Shown piece by piece: positions 42,493 through 51,458 of a DNA stretch of 64,000 nucleotides. The notes under the pieces were generated by a model, which saw only the letters and a program-made list of their open reading frames with translations, was not told the origin of the DNA and did not search any database. The DNA lies in assembly GCA_943367715.1 (NCBI GenBank), contig CALRJY020000010.1, positions 1-64,000 on the forward strand, written 5' to 3'. A program made the translations under genes and the position numbers. The first letter of the stretch is position 1. Every line of letters starts with the position of its first letter. The stretch comes from JAEYXS01 sp943367715. GTDB lineage: Bacteria; Verrucomicrobiota; Verrucomicrobiia; Limisphaerales; JAEYXS01.

Positions 42493-43443
42493 TCAGGCAA
42501 CCATCCAGTTCATGATCGCCTTCTGCGTGTGCAGCCGGTTCTCCGCCTGGTCAAAGATGGTCTGGGCATGGGCTTCCATCGTGGCGTCATCGATCTCCTT
42601 GCCGCGATAAGCCGGCAGGCAATGCATCACCAAGGCACCCGCCTTGGCCACCTTAACCAGTTCAGCATTAATCTGATAGCCCGAGAGATCCTTGATGCGC
42701 TGGGCCGCTTCCGCTTCCTTGCCCATGGACACCCAAACATCCGTATATAGCATGTCCGCTCCGGTCGAGGCAGCCTTAAGGTCCTCCATGCAAACGATTT
42801 TGCCCCCGCCTGCGAAAGTGAAATAGCGATTCCCATTGGCTTCATGGAAATGCGCCGAACCCGCCTTGGCGATCAACGCATCCGTCGGCTGATAAGCCTT
42901 CGGTGCCGCGATCCGCAGTTCAAAGCCCAGCTTCGCCGCCGCGAACACCCAGCTCGCCGGGACATTGCACGCGCCATCACCCACGAAGGTCACCACTTTG
43001 CCTTGGATCGGCCCGTTCTTTTCCTGGAACGTGAAGATATCCGTCAAAATCTGGCAGGGATGCTCGTCATCCGTCAAAGCATTGACCGTGGGGATATTGG
43101 AATACTTGGCGAACTCCTCCACATCACTCTGCGCAAACGTGCGAATGACCGCCCCATGGATCATACGGCCCAGCACGCGCGCCGTGTCCTTGATGGGTTC
43201 ACCGCGACCGAGCTGGATGTCATTGGCGTTCAGGAACAGGGCATTGCCGCCCAGTTCACGGATACCGACCTCGAAGGACACGCGGGTGCGCGTGGAAGAT
43301 TTGGAGAAGATGAGCGCCCAAGTCTGGCCCGCGAGTGGCTGCGTGGCATGTTTGCCGCGTGTCTTTTTAAAGACCGCGGCATCGCGCAAAACGAGTTCCA
43401 TGTCCTCGCGGGACATCGTCTCCAGACTCAACAGATGCTTCAT
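42493..43443 (-). CDS. argF: ornithine carbamoyltransferase
   Basis: A 316-residue enzyme forming citrulline from ornithine and carbamoyl phosphate. The carbamoyl-phosphate motif is SSTRTRVSFE near 50-59. DDEHPCQ near 124 and HCLPAYRGKEI near 272 complete the active site. AGGCAAG precedes the ATG. It lies 185 bases after argD in the same direction, with a hairpin between. Confidence 0.96.
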   Translation of the reverse strand: MKHLLSLETMSREDMELVLRDAAVFKKTRGKHATQPLAGQTWALIFSKSSTRTRVSFEVGIRELGGNALFLNANDIQLGRGEPIKDTARVLGRMIHGAVIRTFAQSDVEEFAKYSNIPTVNALTDDEHPCQILTDIFTFQEKNGPIQGKVVTFVGDGACNVPASWVFAAAKLGFELRIAAPKAYQPTDALIAKAGSAHFHEANGNRYFTFAGGGKIVCMEDLKAASTGADMLYTDVWVSMGKEAEAAQRIKDLSGYQINAELVKVAKAGALVMHCLPAYRGKEIDDATMEAHAQTIFDQAENRLHTQKAIMNWMVA

Positions 43444-43535
43444 ATTCTTGCCTAAAAAAGCAAAGTCGCGGGTCGTGGGCCGCCCGCCTGCCTCCCCTTT
43501 TGTTACGAGGGGAAAGCGCAGTTTATAGGGAAGTC

Positions 43536-43560
43536 ACCCATGGTTTGTCCATGGGTTTTT
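43536..43560. other. strong hairpin between argD and argF
   Basis: ACCCATGG-tttgt-CCATGGGT with T residues on the plus-strand side. The neighbouring genes run on the minus strand, where no T tract follows, so it may stabilise or process the transcript rather than terminate it. Confidence 0.5.
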
Positions 43561-43628
43561 ACGGAAATTTACGATAACGTCACGGGGCAAAAACCGGGCT
43601 CAAGCTCGTCATCGGCAGAAAAAACGGC

Positions 43629-44924
43629 TTACGCCACCGCCTTGATCGCCCGCTCAATGATGGCCAACCCCTCCTCCGCATCGCTCTTCTGGAGATTGAG
43701 CGAAGGCAGCAACCGGATCACCTGTGTGCCCGAAGGAATGGTCATCAGGCCCATGCTGTGCAGCCGGTTCACGAACTGAATGGAAGCCGCCTTGTCACTC
43801 GTCTTGAACGCCGGCAAGTCCGCCGCCAGCTCAAAACCAAGCATGAAGCCCAGCCCCCGCACATTCCCCACCACATGCGGATAATTATTGGCCAGATGCA
43901 CCAAGCCTTCTTTCAGAAAGGCCCCCAAGTTCCGCGCATTGTCCGCCAGCTTATCCTCCTCGATCATCTCCATGACCTTCAGCGCCACCGCGCAACCCAG
44001 CGGCGTGCCGCCATACGTCGTGCCATGCGTGCCCGGCCCAAGGATGTCCTCGAGCTTCACGCCATGCACTTCGCTCCGCACCCAGAAGGCGCCCATCGGG
44101 AAACCACCACCCAGTGACTTCGCCATGGAGATCGCATCCGGCAGGAACTTCTCGCCCCCGGGAATGCCTTCAAGGATCCGCTGAAAACTCTGGAACCGGC
44201 CCGTGCGGAAATGACCGCACTGCACGCCATCCATCATGAGCAGCAACTTCTTCTCATCGCACAACTGCCGCAGGCCCAGCAGATACTCCACCGTCGTGGG
44301 CGTGATGCCACCTTCGCCCTGAATGCCCTCAATCAAAATCGCCGCCGTAGCGGGCGAGATCGCCGCCTTCATCGCCTCCAGATCATTGAACGGCACATGC
44401 CGGAAGCCCGGCGTCATCGGCTCGAACCCCTTCTTCACCTTCTCCTGTCCCGTGGCCGAAATGCCCGCCAATGTCCGCCCATGGAACGAATTGACCGCCG
44501 TAATGACCTCGAACCGCCCCTCATCATGACCAAACTTCCGCGCGATCTTGTAGAGCCCTTCGTTCGCTTCCGCACCGCTGTTCGCGAAGAACACCTTGCC
44601 CGGTGCGATATGGCTCACGATCTTCTGCGCCAACCGCCCCTGCGATTCGTGGTAATAGAGATTCGAGATATGCACCAGCCGCTTCGACTGCTCGATGAGC
44701 GCCTCCGTGATGGCCGGATGCGCGTGACCCAATGAACACACGGCGATGCCGCTGCCGAGGTCCAGATAGCGCTTCCCGTTCACATCCCATAAGTGGCTGC
44801 CCGCGCCATGGCTGAACACGATCTCAAAACGGCCATAGCTCGGCACGACGTTGCGCTGGAACAATTCCAGGACAGCTTGCTGCTGGTTCTGCACGATCGG
44901 CGGTGGCGGAACGATGTCTTTCAT
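43629..44924 (-). CDS. argD: acetylornithine aminotransferase
   Basis: A 431-residue PLP enzyme (class III aminotransferase), making N-acetylornithine. GIAVCSLGHAHP near 60, FANSGAEANEGLYKIAR near 112 and the PLP lysine in SMAKSLGGGFPMG near 268 are typical. ATG 44924 is chosen over a TTG six codons upstream. The argB-argD-argF context supports the arginine role over GABA or other class III substrates. Confidence 0.93.
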   Translation of the reverse strand: MKDIVPPPPIVQNQQQAVLELFQRNVVPSYGRFEIVFSHGAGSHLWDVNGKRYLDLGSGIAVCSLGHAHPAITEALIEQSKRLVHISNLYYHESQGRLAQKIVSHIAPGKVFFANSGAEANEGLYKIARKFGHDEGRFEVITAVNSFHGRTLAGISATGQEKVKKGFEPMTPGFRHVPFNDLEAMKAAISPATAAILIEGIQGEGGITPTTVEYLLGLRQLCDEKKLLLMMDGVQCGHFRTGRFQSFQRILEGIPGGEKFLPDAISMAKSLGGGFPMGAFWVRSEVHGVKLEDILGPGTHGTTYGGTPLGCAVALKVMEMIEEDKLADNARNLGAFLKEGLVHLANNYPHVVGNVRGLGFMLGFELAADLPAFKTSDKAASIQFVNRLHSMGLMTIPSGTQVIRLLPSLNLQKSDAEEGLAIIERAIKAVA

Positions 44925-44994
44925 CTCAGTATTAAGGGACAATAATCCTGCGGAGGAACTTGGGGCCGTAAATCGTAAATCTCAAATCGTAAAT

Positions 44995-45870
44995 TTATAA
45001 TACCACTTCCGTCCCCACGCCCGCATCCGTGAAAACCTCCACGATGACCGCGTGCTCCATTCGGCCATCCACGAAGGAAACCTTGTCCACGCCCGCTTTC
45101 ACCGCGGCCACGGCGCTGTCCACCTTGGGGATCATGCCCTTGTCGATGATGCCCGCCTTCTTCAGATCCGCGACTTCCTTGGTCGCGAGATGCGAGATGA
45201 CCGTGCTCGGATCTTTGAAATCACGCATCAAGCCCGGCACATCGCTCATGAAGATGAGCCGCTTCGCCTTGAGCGCGATGGCGACCATTGCCGCCGCCAC
45301 GTCGGCATTGCAGTTGTACACCTTGCCATCCGTGCCCTTGGCCGTCGGGCTGATGATCGGCGTCACGCCGCGCTCGATGCATTCCAGCAACGGGTCCACG
45401 TTCACTTTCACCACTTCACCCACATAACCGATATCGATCTTCTGGCCATCTGGTCCATCGAGCAGCATTTTCTTGCAGGTGAAAATATCTGTGCCCGCGA
45501 AGCCTTGCGCCACACCGCCCAGGCGATTAATTGTCCGCACGATCTCCGGATTGATCTCACGCGAGAGCACTTGATCCACCACGGCCACAGTTGCTTCATC
45601 CGTCACGCGCTGGCCTTGGATGAACTCCGCCTTGAGACCGGACTTGTCCATGGCGCGCGTGATGGCCTTGCCGCCACCGTGCACCACCACGGGGTTGATC
45701 TCCACGGCCTCGAGGAACACGATGTCGCGCGCCACGCCGTTGCGCACCGCCTCATCAGGCGAGTCCATGAAGCTGCCGCCGTATTTCACGACAAACGTCG
45801 TGCCGCTGAATTTCTGGATGTAAGGCAACGCTTCCAGCAACGTCGCCGCTTTAGAGATCAAATCCTGCAC
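44995..45870 (-). CDS. argB: acetylglutamate kinase
   Basis: A 291-residue kinase that phosphorylates N-acetylglutamate. The N-terminal lysine/glycine loop is FVVKYGGSFMDS near 26-37, VVHGGGKAITRAM near 62-74 binds substrate, and the nucleotide segment NADVAAAMVAIALKAKRLIFMSDVPG near 194-219 is typical. It starts with GTG 45870. argC is not in this window. Confidence 0.95.
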   Translation of the reverse strand: MQDLISKAATLLEALPYIQKFSGTTFVVKYGGSFMDSPDEAVRNGVARDIVFLEAVEINPVVVHGGGKAITRAMDKSGLKAEFIQGQRVTDEATVAVVDQVLSREINPEIVRTINRLGGVAQGFAGTDIFTCKKMLLDGPDGQKIDIGYVGEVVKVNVDPLLECIERGVTPIISPTAKGTDGKVYNCNADVAAAMVAIALKAKRLIFMSDVPGLMRDFKDPSTVISHLATKEVADLKKAGIIDKGMIPKVDSAVAAVKAGVDKVSFVDGRMEHAVIVEVFTDAGVGTEVVL

Positions 45871-45939
45871 GGCGGAATAAAAGGAACTCAGGGCAAACTT
45901 GGCAATAACGATTGTGACCTACTTGACGGCTGCTTTTCC

Positions 45940-46155
45940 CCGCATCGCGAAGCGATGCCAGAGAGTAGCCGGAGGTTGAGCGACCAAAGGGAGCGATACC
46001 TCCGGACTAAGGCGCAGTAATGATTGCACTCTAAAGGAGTGTCAGAACCGTCTGTGATCCTTCAGGATCGTCCTGTCCAAAAACACAAACCGGAGGTATC
46101 AGCGTAATTCGCCTCAACCTCCGGCTACTGTCTGGCAACCCTATCGGGTTGCAGC
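45940..46155. repeat. composite palindromic element between argJ and argB
   Basis: Outer arms 45964-46005 and 46090-46129 are inverted copies (AGTAGCCGGAGGTTGAG against its complement). Inside and outside lie small hairpins: GCATCG-cga-AGCGATGC, ACTC-taaag-GAGT, GATC-cttca-GGATC and CAACCC-tat-CGGGTTG. It fills almost the whole 300-base gap. Confidence 0.75.
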
Positions 46156-46172
46156 TATTTAAAATACAGGCT

Positions 46173-47507
46173 TTAGCCCCCCAGCGTCGTCGGGTCCGTC
46201 ACATCACCCTTGTTGAAATCCACGTAATGCTCCGTCAGGTCGGCGGCATACATGAATGTCCCGGCCTTGCCGAGGTTCAGGTTGATGTGCAGTTCAAACT
46301 CTTTCGGTGACGCGGCGGCGCACAGGTCTTTGTAAGTCGCCTTCGTCGGCTGGCCACGCTTGAGGCTCCAGAGAACTTTCTTCGCTCCCGGCGCACTGTA
46401 ACCGATGTCCACCTTCTCCTCCACGATCTTCGCCGAGCTATAACCGAGCGCATCAATGATGCGCCCCCAGTTCGGGTCGCCCCCGTGCCAGCTCGTCTTC
46501 ACGAGCGCGCTGTTCGCCACCGCACGGGCAGCGGCATCGGCGTCTTGGATATTCTTCGCGCCGTTCACGCGCACCGTCACCACGCGATGCACGCCTTCGC
46601 CATCACGCACGATCATCTTGGCGAGCTCGAGGCAGACATGGTTGAGCGCCGCTTGGAAAGCCTGAAAATCTTCACTCTTCGTGCCCTTTATCAATTTGTT
46701 CTCCGCCAGACCATTCGCGAGGACAAGCACCGTGTCGTTCGTGCTCATGTCGCCGTCCACCGTGATGCGGTTGAAGCTGCCCGCCGTGGCTTCGCGCAAC
46801 GCGGCTTGCAATGTCTTCGCTTCGATCGCTGCATCCGTGGTGATGAAGCAAAGCATCGTGGCGTGGAGACCTGCGGGCAAGGCCGCCGGGCGCATGCCGT
46901 CTGCGCTCATGCCGGGCTGGATCATGCCTGCGCCCTTGCACATGCCGCCCATGCGCACCTTCTTGCCGCCGAGCTTGAATTCGATCGCGATCTGCTTCGG
47001 CTTCGTGTCGCTGGTCATGATGGCCTCGGCGGATTCCGCCGCGTGCCGCACCTCGTTGCCGAGCAGTTGTAACGCATCATGAATGCCCGTGCGCACATTC
47101 TCCATCGGCATCGTCACACCGATACGGCCGGTAGAACCAACCAAGACGTGTTCCACCGGCAAATGAAGCTGACCGGCGACGAGCTTCGTCATGTCTAGCG
47201 CATCCTTCATGCCCTGACGACCGGTGCAGGCGTTCGCGTTGCCAGAGTTCACCACCACGGCTTGGGCGATGCCCTTCTTTACACGCGGCACACAGACCTT
47301 CACGGGCGCGGCGCAGATCTGGTTCGTCGTGAACATGCCCGCCACGGTGCAAGGCACTTCGGAGACGATCACGGTGAGGTCGCGCTTCTGCCCCTTGTTG
47401 GAACCTTTACCGGTGCCGAGACGTTTGATGTCGCAGAACACGCCGGAGGTGAGAAAGCCTTGCGGCGCAACGATGGCGCCTTCCACTTGCTTGAACGATT
47501 TCTTCAT
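46173..47507 (-). CDS. argJ: bifunctional ornithine acetyltransferase / N-acetylglutamate synthase
   Basis: A 444-residue enzyme that recycles acetyl between acetylornithine and glutamate. It is made as a precursor that cleaves itself before a Thr. KGAGMIQP at about 191-198 and HATMLCFITTDA at 215-226 are the family motifs, with Thr217 the likely nucleophile; here about 15 residues separate what is normally one block. GDMSTNDTV and GGDPNWGRI are further hallmarks. ATG 47507 is chosen because upstream in-frame residues are low-complexity. Confidence 0.94.
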   Translation of the reverse strand: MKKSFKQVEGAIVAPQGFLTSGVFCDIKRLGTGKGSNKGQKRDLTVIVSEVPCTVAGMFTTNQICAAPVKVCVPRVKKGIAQAVVVNSGNANACTGRQGMKDALDMTKLVAGQLHLPVEHVLVGSTGRIGVTMPMENVRTGIHDALQLLGNEVRHAAESAEAIMTSDTKPKQIAIEFKLGGKKVRMGGMCKGAGMIQPGMSADGMRPAALPAGLHATMLCFITTDAAIEAKTLQAALREATAGSFNRITVDGDMSTNDTVLVLANGLAENKLIKGTKSEDFQAFQAALNHVCLELAKMIVRDGEGVHRVVTVRVNGAKNIQDADAAARAVANSALVKTSWHGGDPNWGRIIDALGYSSAKIVEEKVDIGYSAPGAKKVLWSLKRGQPTKATYKDLCAAASPKEFELHINLNLGKAGTFMYAADLTEHYVDFNKGDVTDPTTLGG

Positions 47508-47586
47508 TAACTTTTTCTGCCGGTCGAAACCAGCGGGCGCAACGGAATCATGCCGGGGCGCGGGTGTCAATGGGTGCGGAGCCGGT

Positions 47587-47611
47587 TTAACCACAGATTC
47601 ACACAGATGAT
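47587..47611. repeat. ACAGATGG-type dispersed repeat, copy 2
   Basis: TTAACCACAGATTCACACAG followed by ATGA. It resembles the copies at 21966 and 51277. Confidence 0.5.
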
Positions 47612-47649
47612 TGAACGTCGATCCCCGAATCGGCAAGTGCCTGTCCGGT

Positions 47650-47798
47650 GGAGCGCGGTTTTTAAGCCGCTTCAACTCTCGTAAGCCAGAGAGCGGAAAA
47701 AACGCTCTGCGATTTTGAACCCATTGCTTTCCGAATCCTTTCAAAATCCAACGCTTTAGGTTAATTTTCGCATTGAAGCGGCTTAAAAGCCGCGCTCC
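47650..47798. repeat. 26-base inverted repeat pair
   Basis: Arms 47650-47675 and 47773-47798 (starting GGAGCGCGG and ending CCGCGCTCC) are reverse complements with one mismatch, enclosing 97 bases. Each arm contains a TTTTAAGCCGCTT palindrome. It lies between argJ and the divergent 474-residue gene. Confidence 0.8.
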
Positions 47799-47885
47799 TT
47801 GAGGTGCCCCTGAAATACTTCAAACAGTCAAATCACCTACAGTTCAGCTAAAGACAAAACCCAGCGAATCTGCCATACTTTCGGG

Positions 47886-49310
47886 ATGAGCCAGTATCAG
47901 TCTTACAAAAACCTCCCGGCGCTCGCCGGCATCTGCACCATGGATGAAGCGCAGCGGGCCGGCCTTTCGGTGGAGGAATGCGTCCACCGGCTCAAACGTT
48001 TTCACTACGCCTTCAAGCGGTTGCACCATCTCTTCACCGCTCGCCTCACCGCCGAGCCGGTGTATGAGTTGAAGATGGCGTTCAGCTATCACTCGCATAT
48101 CTGCGCCGAGCATGTCAGTGCCTTGCGCAAGCGCGTGGGCGAGATGCGTGAGCCGCCACTCGGACTTGATGCGGTGCCGGATAAGAGTCTGGAACTGCTT
48201 TTCAATGAAATCCTCAGTGCACCGACTACGGAAGAATTGCTGCTGGGCGTTTATGAAAAAGCGGTTCCGGCGCTAAAGGCGGGACTGGAGCGGCATCTGG
48301 CAGAGACTAATCCGCTGGTGGATCACCCTTCCGTGCGCGTGGTGCGGCATGCGTTGCTGGAGTTGAATGATGTTTTTGACTACGGCACGAAGGCGATCAC
48401 CTGCATTGTTTCCAGTCAAACGCGTGAAGCTGCCAAACCTTGGCTCACTTTGCTAGATGATTGCCTCGCAGTGGCCGGTAGCTTGGATGGCGCGACGGAG
48501 GCGGTGCAGAAGAACTTGCCGCTGCAGCACTCAGCCAAGCCTTACAAGTTCGACGGTTTCCCGAAGCGCGATGAGCGTTTCCCCGATCCTTACAACATGG
48601 GGGTGAATGCCGAGGTGTTCCTGTATGACGAACAGTTCGCGCCCGATCCGAAGACGTTGATGATGTTCTACAAGCGCCTGCGCGAGATTGATGTGCCGGA
48701 GATGATGGCGAGCATCATCGCGGAGACGCCGGACAAGCCGTGGGGTTACTATCATGATATGACGCGACAGCTCTGGGATGAGGCGCGCCACGCCATGATG
48801 GGCGAGGTCGGTTTCGTGAACCTCAACATCAACTGGCCGGAAAAGGTGATGGTGAACTTCACGTGGTCGATGGCGTTGAACACGCAGTTGAAGCCCATCG
48901 AGCGTCACGCCGTGCTGTATTTCATCGAGCAAGGGTTGATGCCCAAGACGGGCAAACGCTTCGAGTGGGAAGTCGGCCTGGCCTCACACAATCCGCTCGC
49001 CGGTCTGTTCCAAGATTACGATTGGGCGGACGAAGTTTTGCACGCACGCGTAGGTCGCGACTGGTATGTGAGCCAGATCGGCGACACCAAACAAGCCGTG
49101 CAATACGGCGACGAATGCTGGTCCAAGGTGCTCATGGGCTGGACCACCTGGCGCGATGAAGGCCACACTCAACACCGCAACTGGTGGCCAAGCCTTTACA
49201 CCGCCGCCTGCCAGACGTGGGGCATCGAGCCAGACCCGAAGGTGCTCGCCTACAACGTCAGCTATGAGAGCGTCCGGGCGGATCTGAAGGATTTGAGTGC
49301 TTCGGCATAA
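47886..49310 (+). CDS. large ferritin-like-domain protein, unknown function
   Basis: A 474-residue cytosolic protein. Repeated Glu/His helices are visible: YELKMAFSYHSHICAEHVSAL near 60-80, LYEKAVPALKAGLERHL near 122-138, QLWDEARHAMMGE near 295-307 and ERHAVLYFIEQ near 338-348. The E-x-x-H pattern in the third (DEARHA) is typical of ferritin-like di-iron proteins. I infer metal binding but not a reaction. It is a single gene followed by a strong inverted repeat. Confidence 0.75.
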   Translation: MSQYQSYKNLPALAGICTMDEAQRAGLSVEECVHRLKRFHYAFKRLHHLFTARLTAEPVYELKMAFSYHSHICAEHVSALRKRVGEMREPPLGLDAVPDKSLELLFNEILSAPTTEELLLGVYEKAVPALKAGLERHLAETNPLVDHPSVRVVRHALLELNDVFDYGTKAITCIVSSQTREAAKPWLTLLDDCLAVAGSLDGATEAVQKNLPLQHSAKPYKFDGFPKRDERFPDPYNMGVNAEVFLYDEQFAPDPKTLMMFYKRLREIDVPEMMASIIAETPDKPWGYYHDMTRQLWDEARHAMMGEVGFVNLNINWPEKVMVNFTWSMALNTQLKPIERHAVLYFIEQGLMPKTGKRFEWEVGLASHNPLAGLFQDYDWADEVLHARVGRDWYVSQIGDTKQAVQYGDECWSKVLMGWTTWRDEGHTQHRNWWPSLYTAACQTWGIEPDPKVLAYNVSYESVRADLKDLSASA

Positions 49311-49315
49311 TCAAC

Positions 49316-49387
49316 GTAGCCGCCGAGGTAACGAGGCGGAGCTGACTTTCCGTCTGGCAAGGTCCGCCTCCTGACCTCGGCGGCTAC
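49316..49387. repeat. 25-base inverted repeat (GTAGCCGCCGAGGT family)
   Basis: Arms 49316-49340 and 49363-49387 pair over 25 bases with three mismatches. A half copy is at 33198. It begins five bases after the stop of the ferritin-like gene and may act as its 3' end. Confidence 0.8.
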
Positions 49388-49440
49388 GGGCTGGATTTCG
49401 TGCTGGATTAGTTGGGCGGGGTTTTCAATTCTAGGGCCAC

Positions 49441-50331
49441 ATGAAAGGCATCATCCTGGCCGGTGGCGCGGGGTCGCGTTTGTATCCGCTGACGCTGGTA
49501 GCGAGCAAGCAGTTGCAGCCCGTCTATGACAAGCCGATGGTCTATTATCCGCTGACCACGCTGGTCGAGAACGGCATCCGCGAAATCTGCCTGATCTCCA
49601 CCCCGCAGGACCTGCCCCGCTTCAAGCAATTGCTGGGCGATGGCAGCCAGTGGGGCATCACGCTGGAATATCGCGAACAGGCTAAGCCTGAGGGCATTGC
49701 ACAAGCCTTCCTCATCGCCGAATCGTTCATCGGCAATGACAGCGTGACACTCATCCTCGGCGACAATATTTTCTACGGTGGCGACGTCTTCTCCAAGGCT
49801 TTCAGCGAGTTCAAGAGCGGTGCCGTCATCTTCGGCTATCATGTGAATGACCCGCGCCGCTATGGCGTGGTGGAGTTCAACGAATCCGGCAAGGCCATCT
49901 CCATCGAGGAAAAGCCGAAGGTGCCCAAAAGCAGCTACGCGGTGCCCGGCCTCTACATCTACGACAAGCAAGTGGTTCCGTTGGTTAAGGCGCAGAAGCC
50001 TTCCGCACGGGGTGAACTGGAGATCACAGACCTGAACGTGGCGTATCTGAAGCAAGGGAACATGCGCGTGTATGGATTGGCACGCGGCTTCGCCTGGCTG
50101 GATGCCGGCACGAGCAGCAGCCTGCATGAGGCGTCTTCTTACGTATTGACCATCGAGCGACGCCAAGGTGTGAAGATCGGTTGCCCGGAAGAGGCGGCGT
50201 TCCGGCGCGGGTTCATCTCGCTGGAGCAACTCGCGGAACTCTGCGGGCGCATCCCGCAATGCGAATATCGCGAATATCTGGAGAACGTGGTGGCGGAAGC
50301 GAAGCGGTTAAAATCTGGAGGTGTGTTGTGA
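49441..50331 (+). CDS. rfbA: glucose-1-phosphate thymidylyltransferase
   Basis: A 296-residue enzyme that makes dTDP-glucose. MKGIILAGGAGSRLYPLT is the nucleotide-binding start, SKQLQPVYDKPMVYYPL and EKPKVPKSSYAVPGLY are diagnostic. It begins the rhamnose-type sugar cluster. Its stop overlaps the next start (GTGA). Confidence 0.95.
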   Translation: MKGIILAGGAGSRLYPLTLVASKQLQPVYDKPMVYYPLTTLVENGIREICLISTPQDLPRFKQLLGDGSQWGITLEYREQAKPEGIAQAFLIAESFIGNDSVTLILGDNIFYGGDVFSKAFSEFKSGAVIFGYHVNDPRRYGVVEFNESGKAISIEEKPKVPKSSYAVPGLYIYDKQVVPLVKAQKPSARGELEITDLNVAYLKQGNMRVYGLARGFAWLDAGTSSSLHEASSYVLTIERRQGVKIGCPEEAAFRRGFISLEQLAELCGRIPQCEYREYLENVVAEAKRLKSGGVL

Positions 50332-51278
50332 TCGTTGTATTAGGAGCGAGCGGTTATTTCGGTGAAGCCTTCGTCCGCCAACTGGCGGCCACAGGCAAAC
50401 CTCACAAAGCTTTGTCACGGCGCGAGCTGGATTACTCGAAGTTTGCGCTGCTGCTGAATTTCCTCAAAGAAACCAAGCCCGAGCTGGTAGTGAATGCCGC
50501 CGGATTCACCGGTCGCCCGAACGTGGATGCGTGTGAGACGCAACGGGCAGAGACGCTGTTAGGCTCCGTAGTGCTCGGGCAAACAGTGGCCTCCGCTTGC
50601 GAGCTTGCCGGGATTACGTGGATGCAGCTCTCCTCGGGGTGCATCTACAACGGCGCTTTCGTGAAAGGCCAGGATGGCTGGAAGCTGGAAACCGATCTGA
50701 CCAAGCCGGAGATCCGCAATCTCGTGGAGACGAAGCCGGAGCTGGTGGCGGGCTTCAAGGAAATGGATGACCCGAATTTTTCGTTCCGCCGTCCGCCGTG
50801 CAGCTTCTACAGCGGCAGCAAAGCACTCGCGGAGGAAGTGCTGTCGCAGTTCGGCAACGGCTACATCGTGCGTCCGCGTATCCCTTTCGATGAATACGAC
50901 AACGCACGGAATTACCTCAGCAAGATCCAGCGTTACGCGAAGGTTTATGACAATGTGAACGCGGTGTCACATCGCGGTGACTTCGCCTGGGCGTGCCTTG
51001 AGCTGTGGAACCGGCGTGCGCCTTTCGGCACGTATAACGTGACGAATCCGGGTTTTGTGACCACCCGCCAGGTGGTGGCGAAGATGAAAAAAGCGCTTAA
51101 GCTAGAGCGTGAGTTCGAGTTTTTCAGCGGGGACAGCGATTTCTATAAAGTGGCGAAAGCGCCGCGCTCGAACTGCCTGATGGATGTGAGCAAGCTGCTG
51201 AGCACCGGCATCAAGATGCGCTCGGTGGATGAGGCGCTGGAGGATTCGTTGAAGAACTGGAAGCCGGAGAAGAGTTAA
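50328..51278 (+). CDS. NAD(P)-dependent epimerase/reductase resembling plant NRS/ER
   Basis: A 316-residue short-chain dehydrogenase-fold protein starting GTG 50328, overlapping the rfbA stop. Residues 1-15 (MIVVLGASGYFGEAF) bind NAD(P). FTGRPNVDACE near 63-73, LSSGCIYNG near 103-111, a Y-x3-K pair in SFYSGSKALAEE, and APRSNCLMDVSKL near 280 parallel plant UDP-4-keto-6-deoxy-glucose epimerase/reductase. Such enzymes do both the epimerisation and the reduction. A simple RmlD-like role is the alternative. Confidence 0.8.
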   Translation: MIVVLGASGYFGEAFVRQLAATGKPHKALSRRELDYSKFALLLNFLKETKPELVVNAAGFTGRPNVDACETQRAETLLGSVVLGQTVASACELAGITWMQLSSGCIYNGAFVKGQDGWKLETDLTKPEIRNLVETKPELVAGFKEMDDPNFSFRRPPCSFYSGSKALAEEVLSQFGNGYIVRPRIPFDEYDNARNYLSKIQRYAKVYDNVNAVSHRGDFAWACLELWNRRAPFGTYNVTNPGFVTTRQVVAKMKKALKLEREFEFFSGDSDFYKVAKAPRSNCLMDVSKLLSTGIKMRSVDEALEDSLKNWKPEKS

Positions 51279-51360
51279 CCACAGATGGACATAGATAAAC
51301 ACAGATGCGGGAAGAAAACGGGAATGGGTTAACCGCAGATGGGCGCAGATAGACGCAGAT
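51277..51360. repeat. ACAGATGG-type dispersed repeat, copies 3 and 4
   Basis: TTAACCACAGATGGACATAG near 51277 and TTAACCGCAGATGGGCGCAG near 51329 stand in tandem. A palindrome, TGCCGGCA-aga-TGCCGGCA, lies near 51428-51446. Confidence 0.55.
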
Positions 51361-51458
51361 GTGGGAAGGTGAATTTGGGAGTGCAGATGCATATCGGAGG
51401 CGCTGCTTAGTGCGGGCGCTTCAAACTGCCGGCAAGATGCCGGCAGCACATTAATTTT

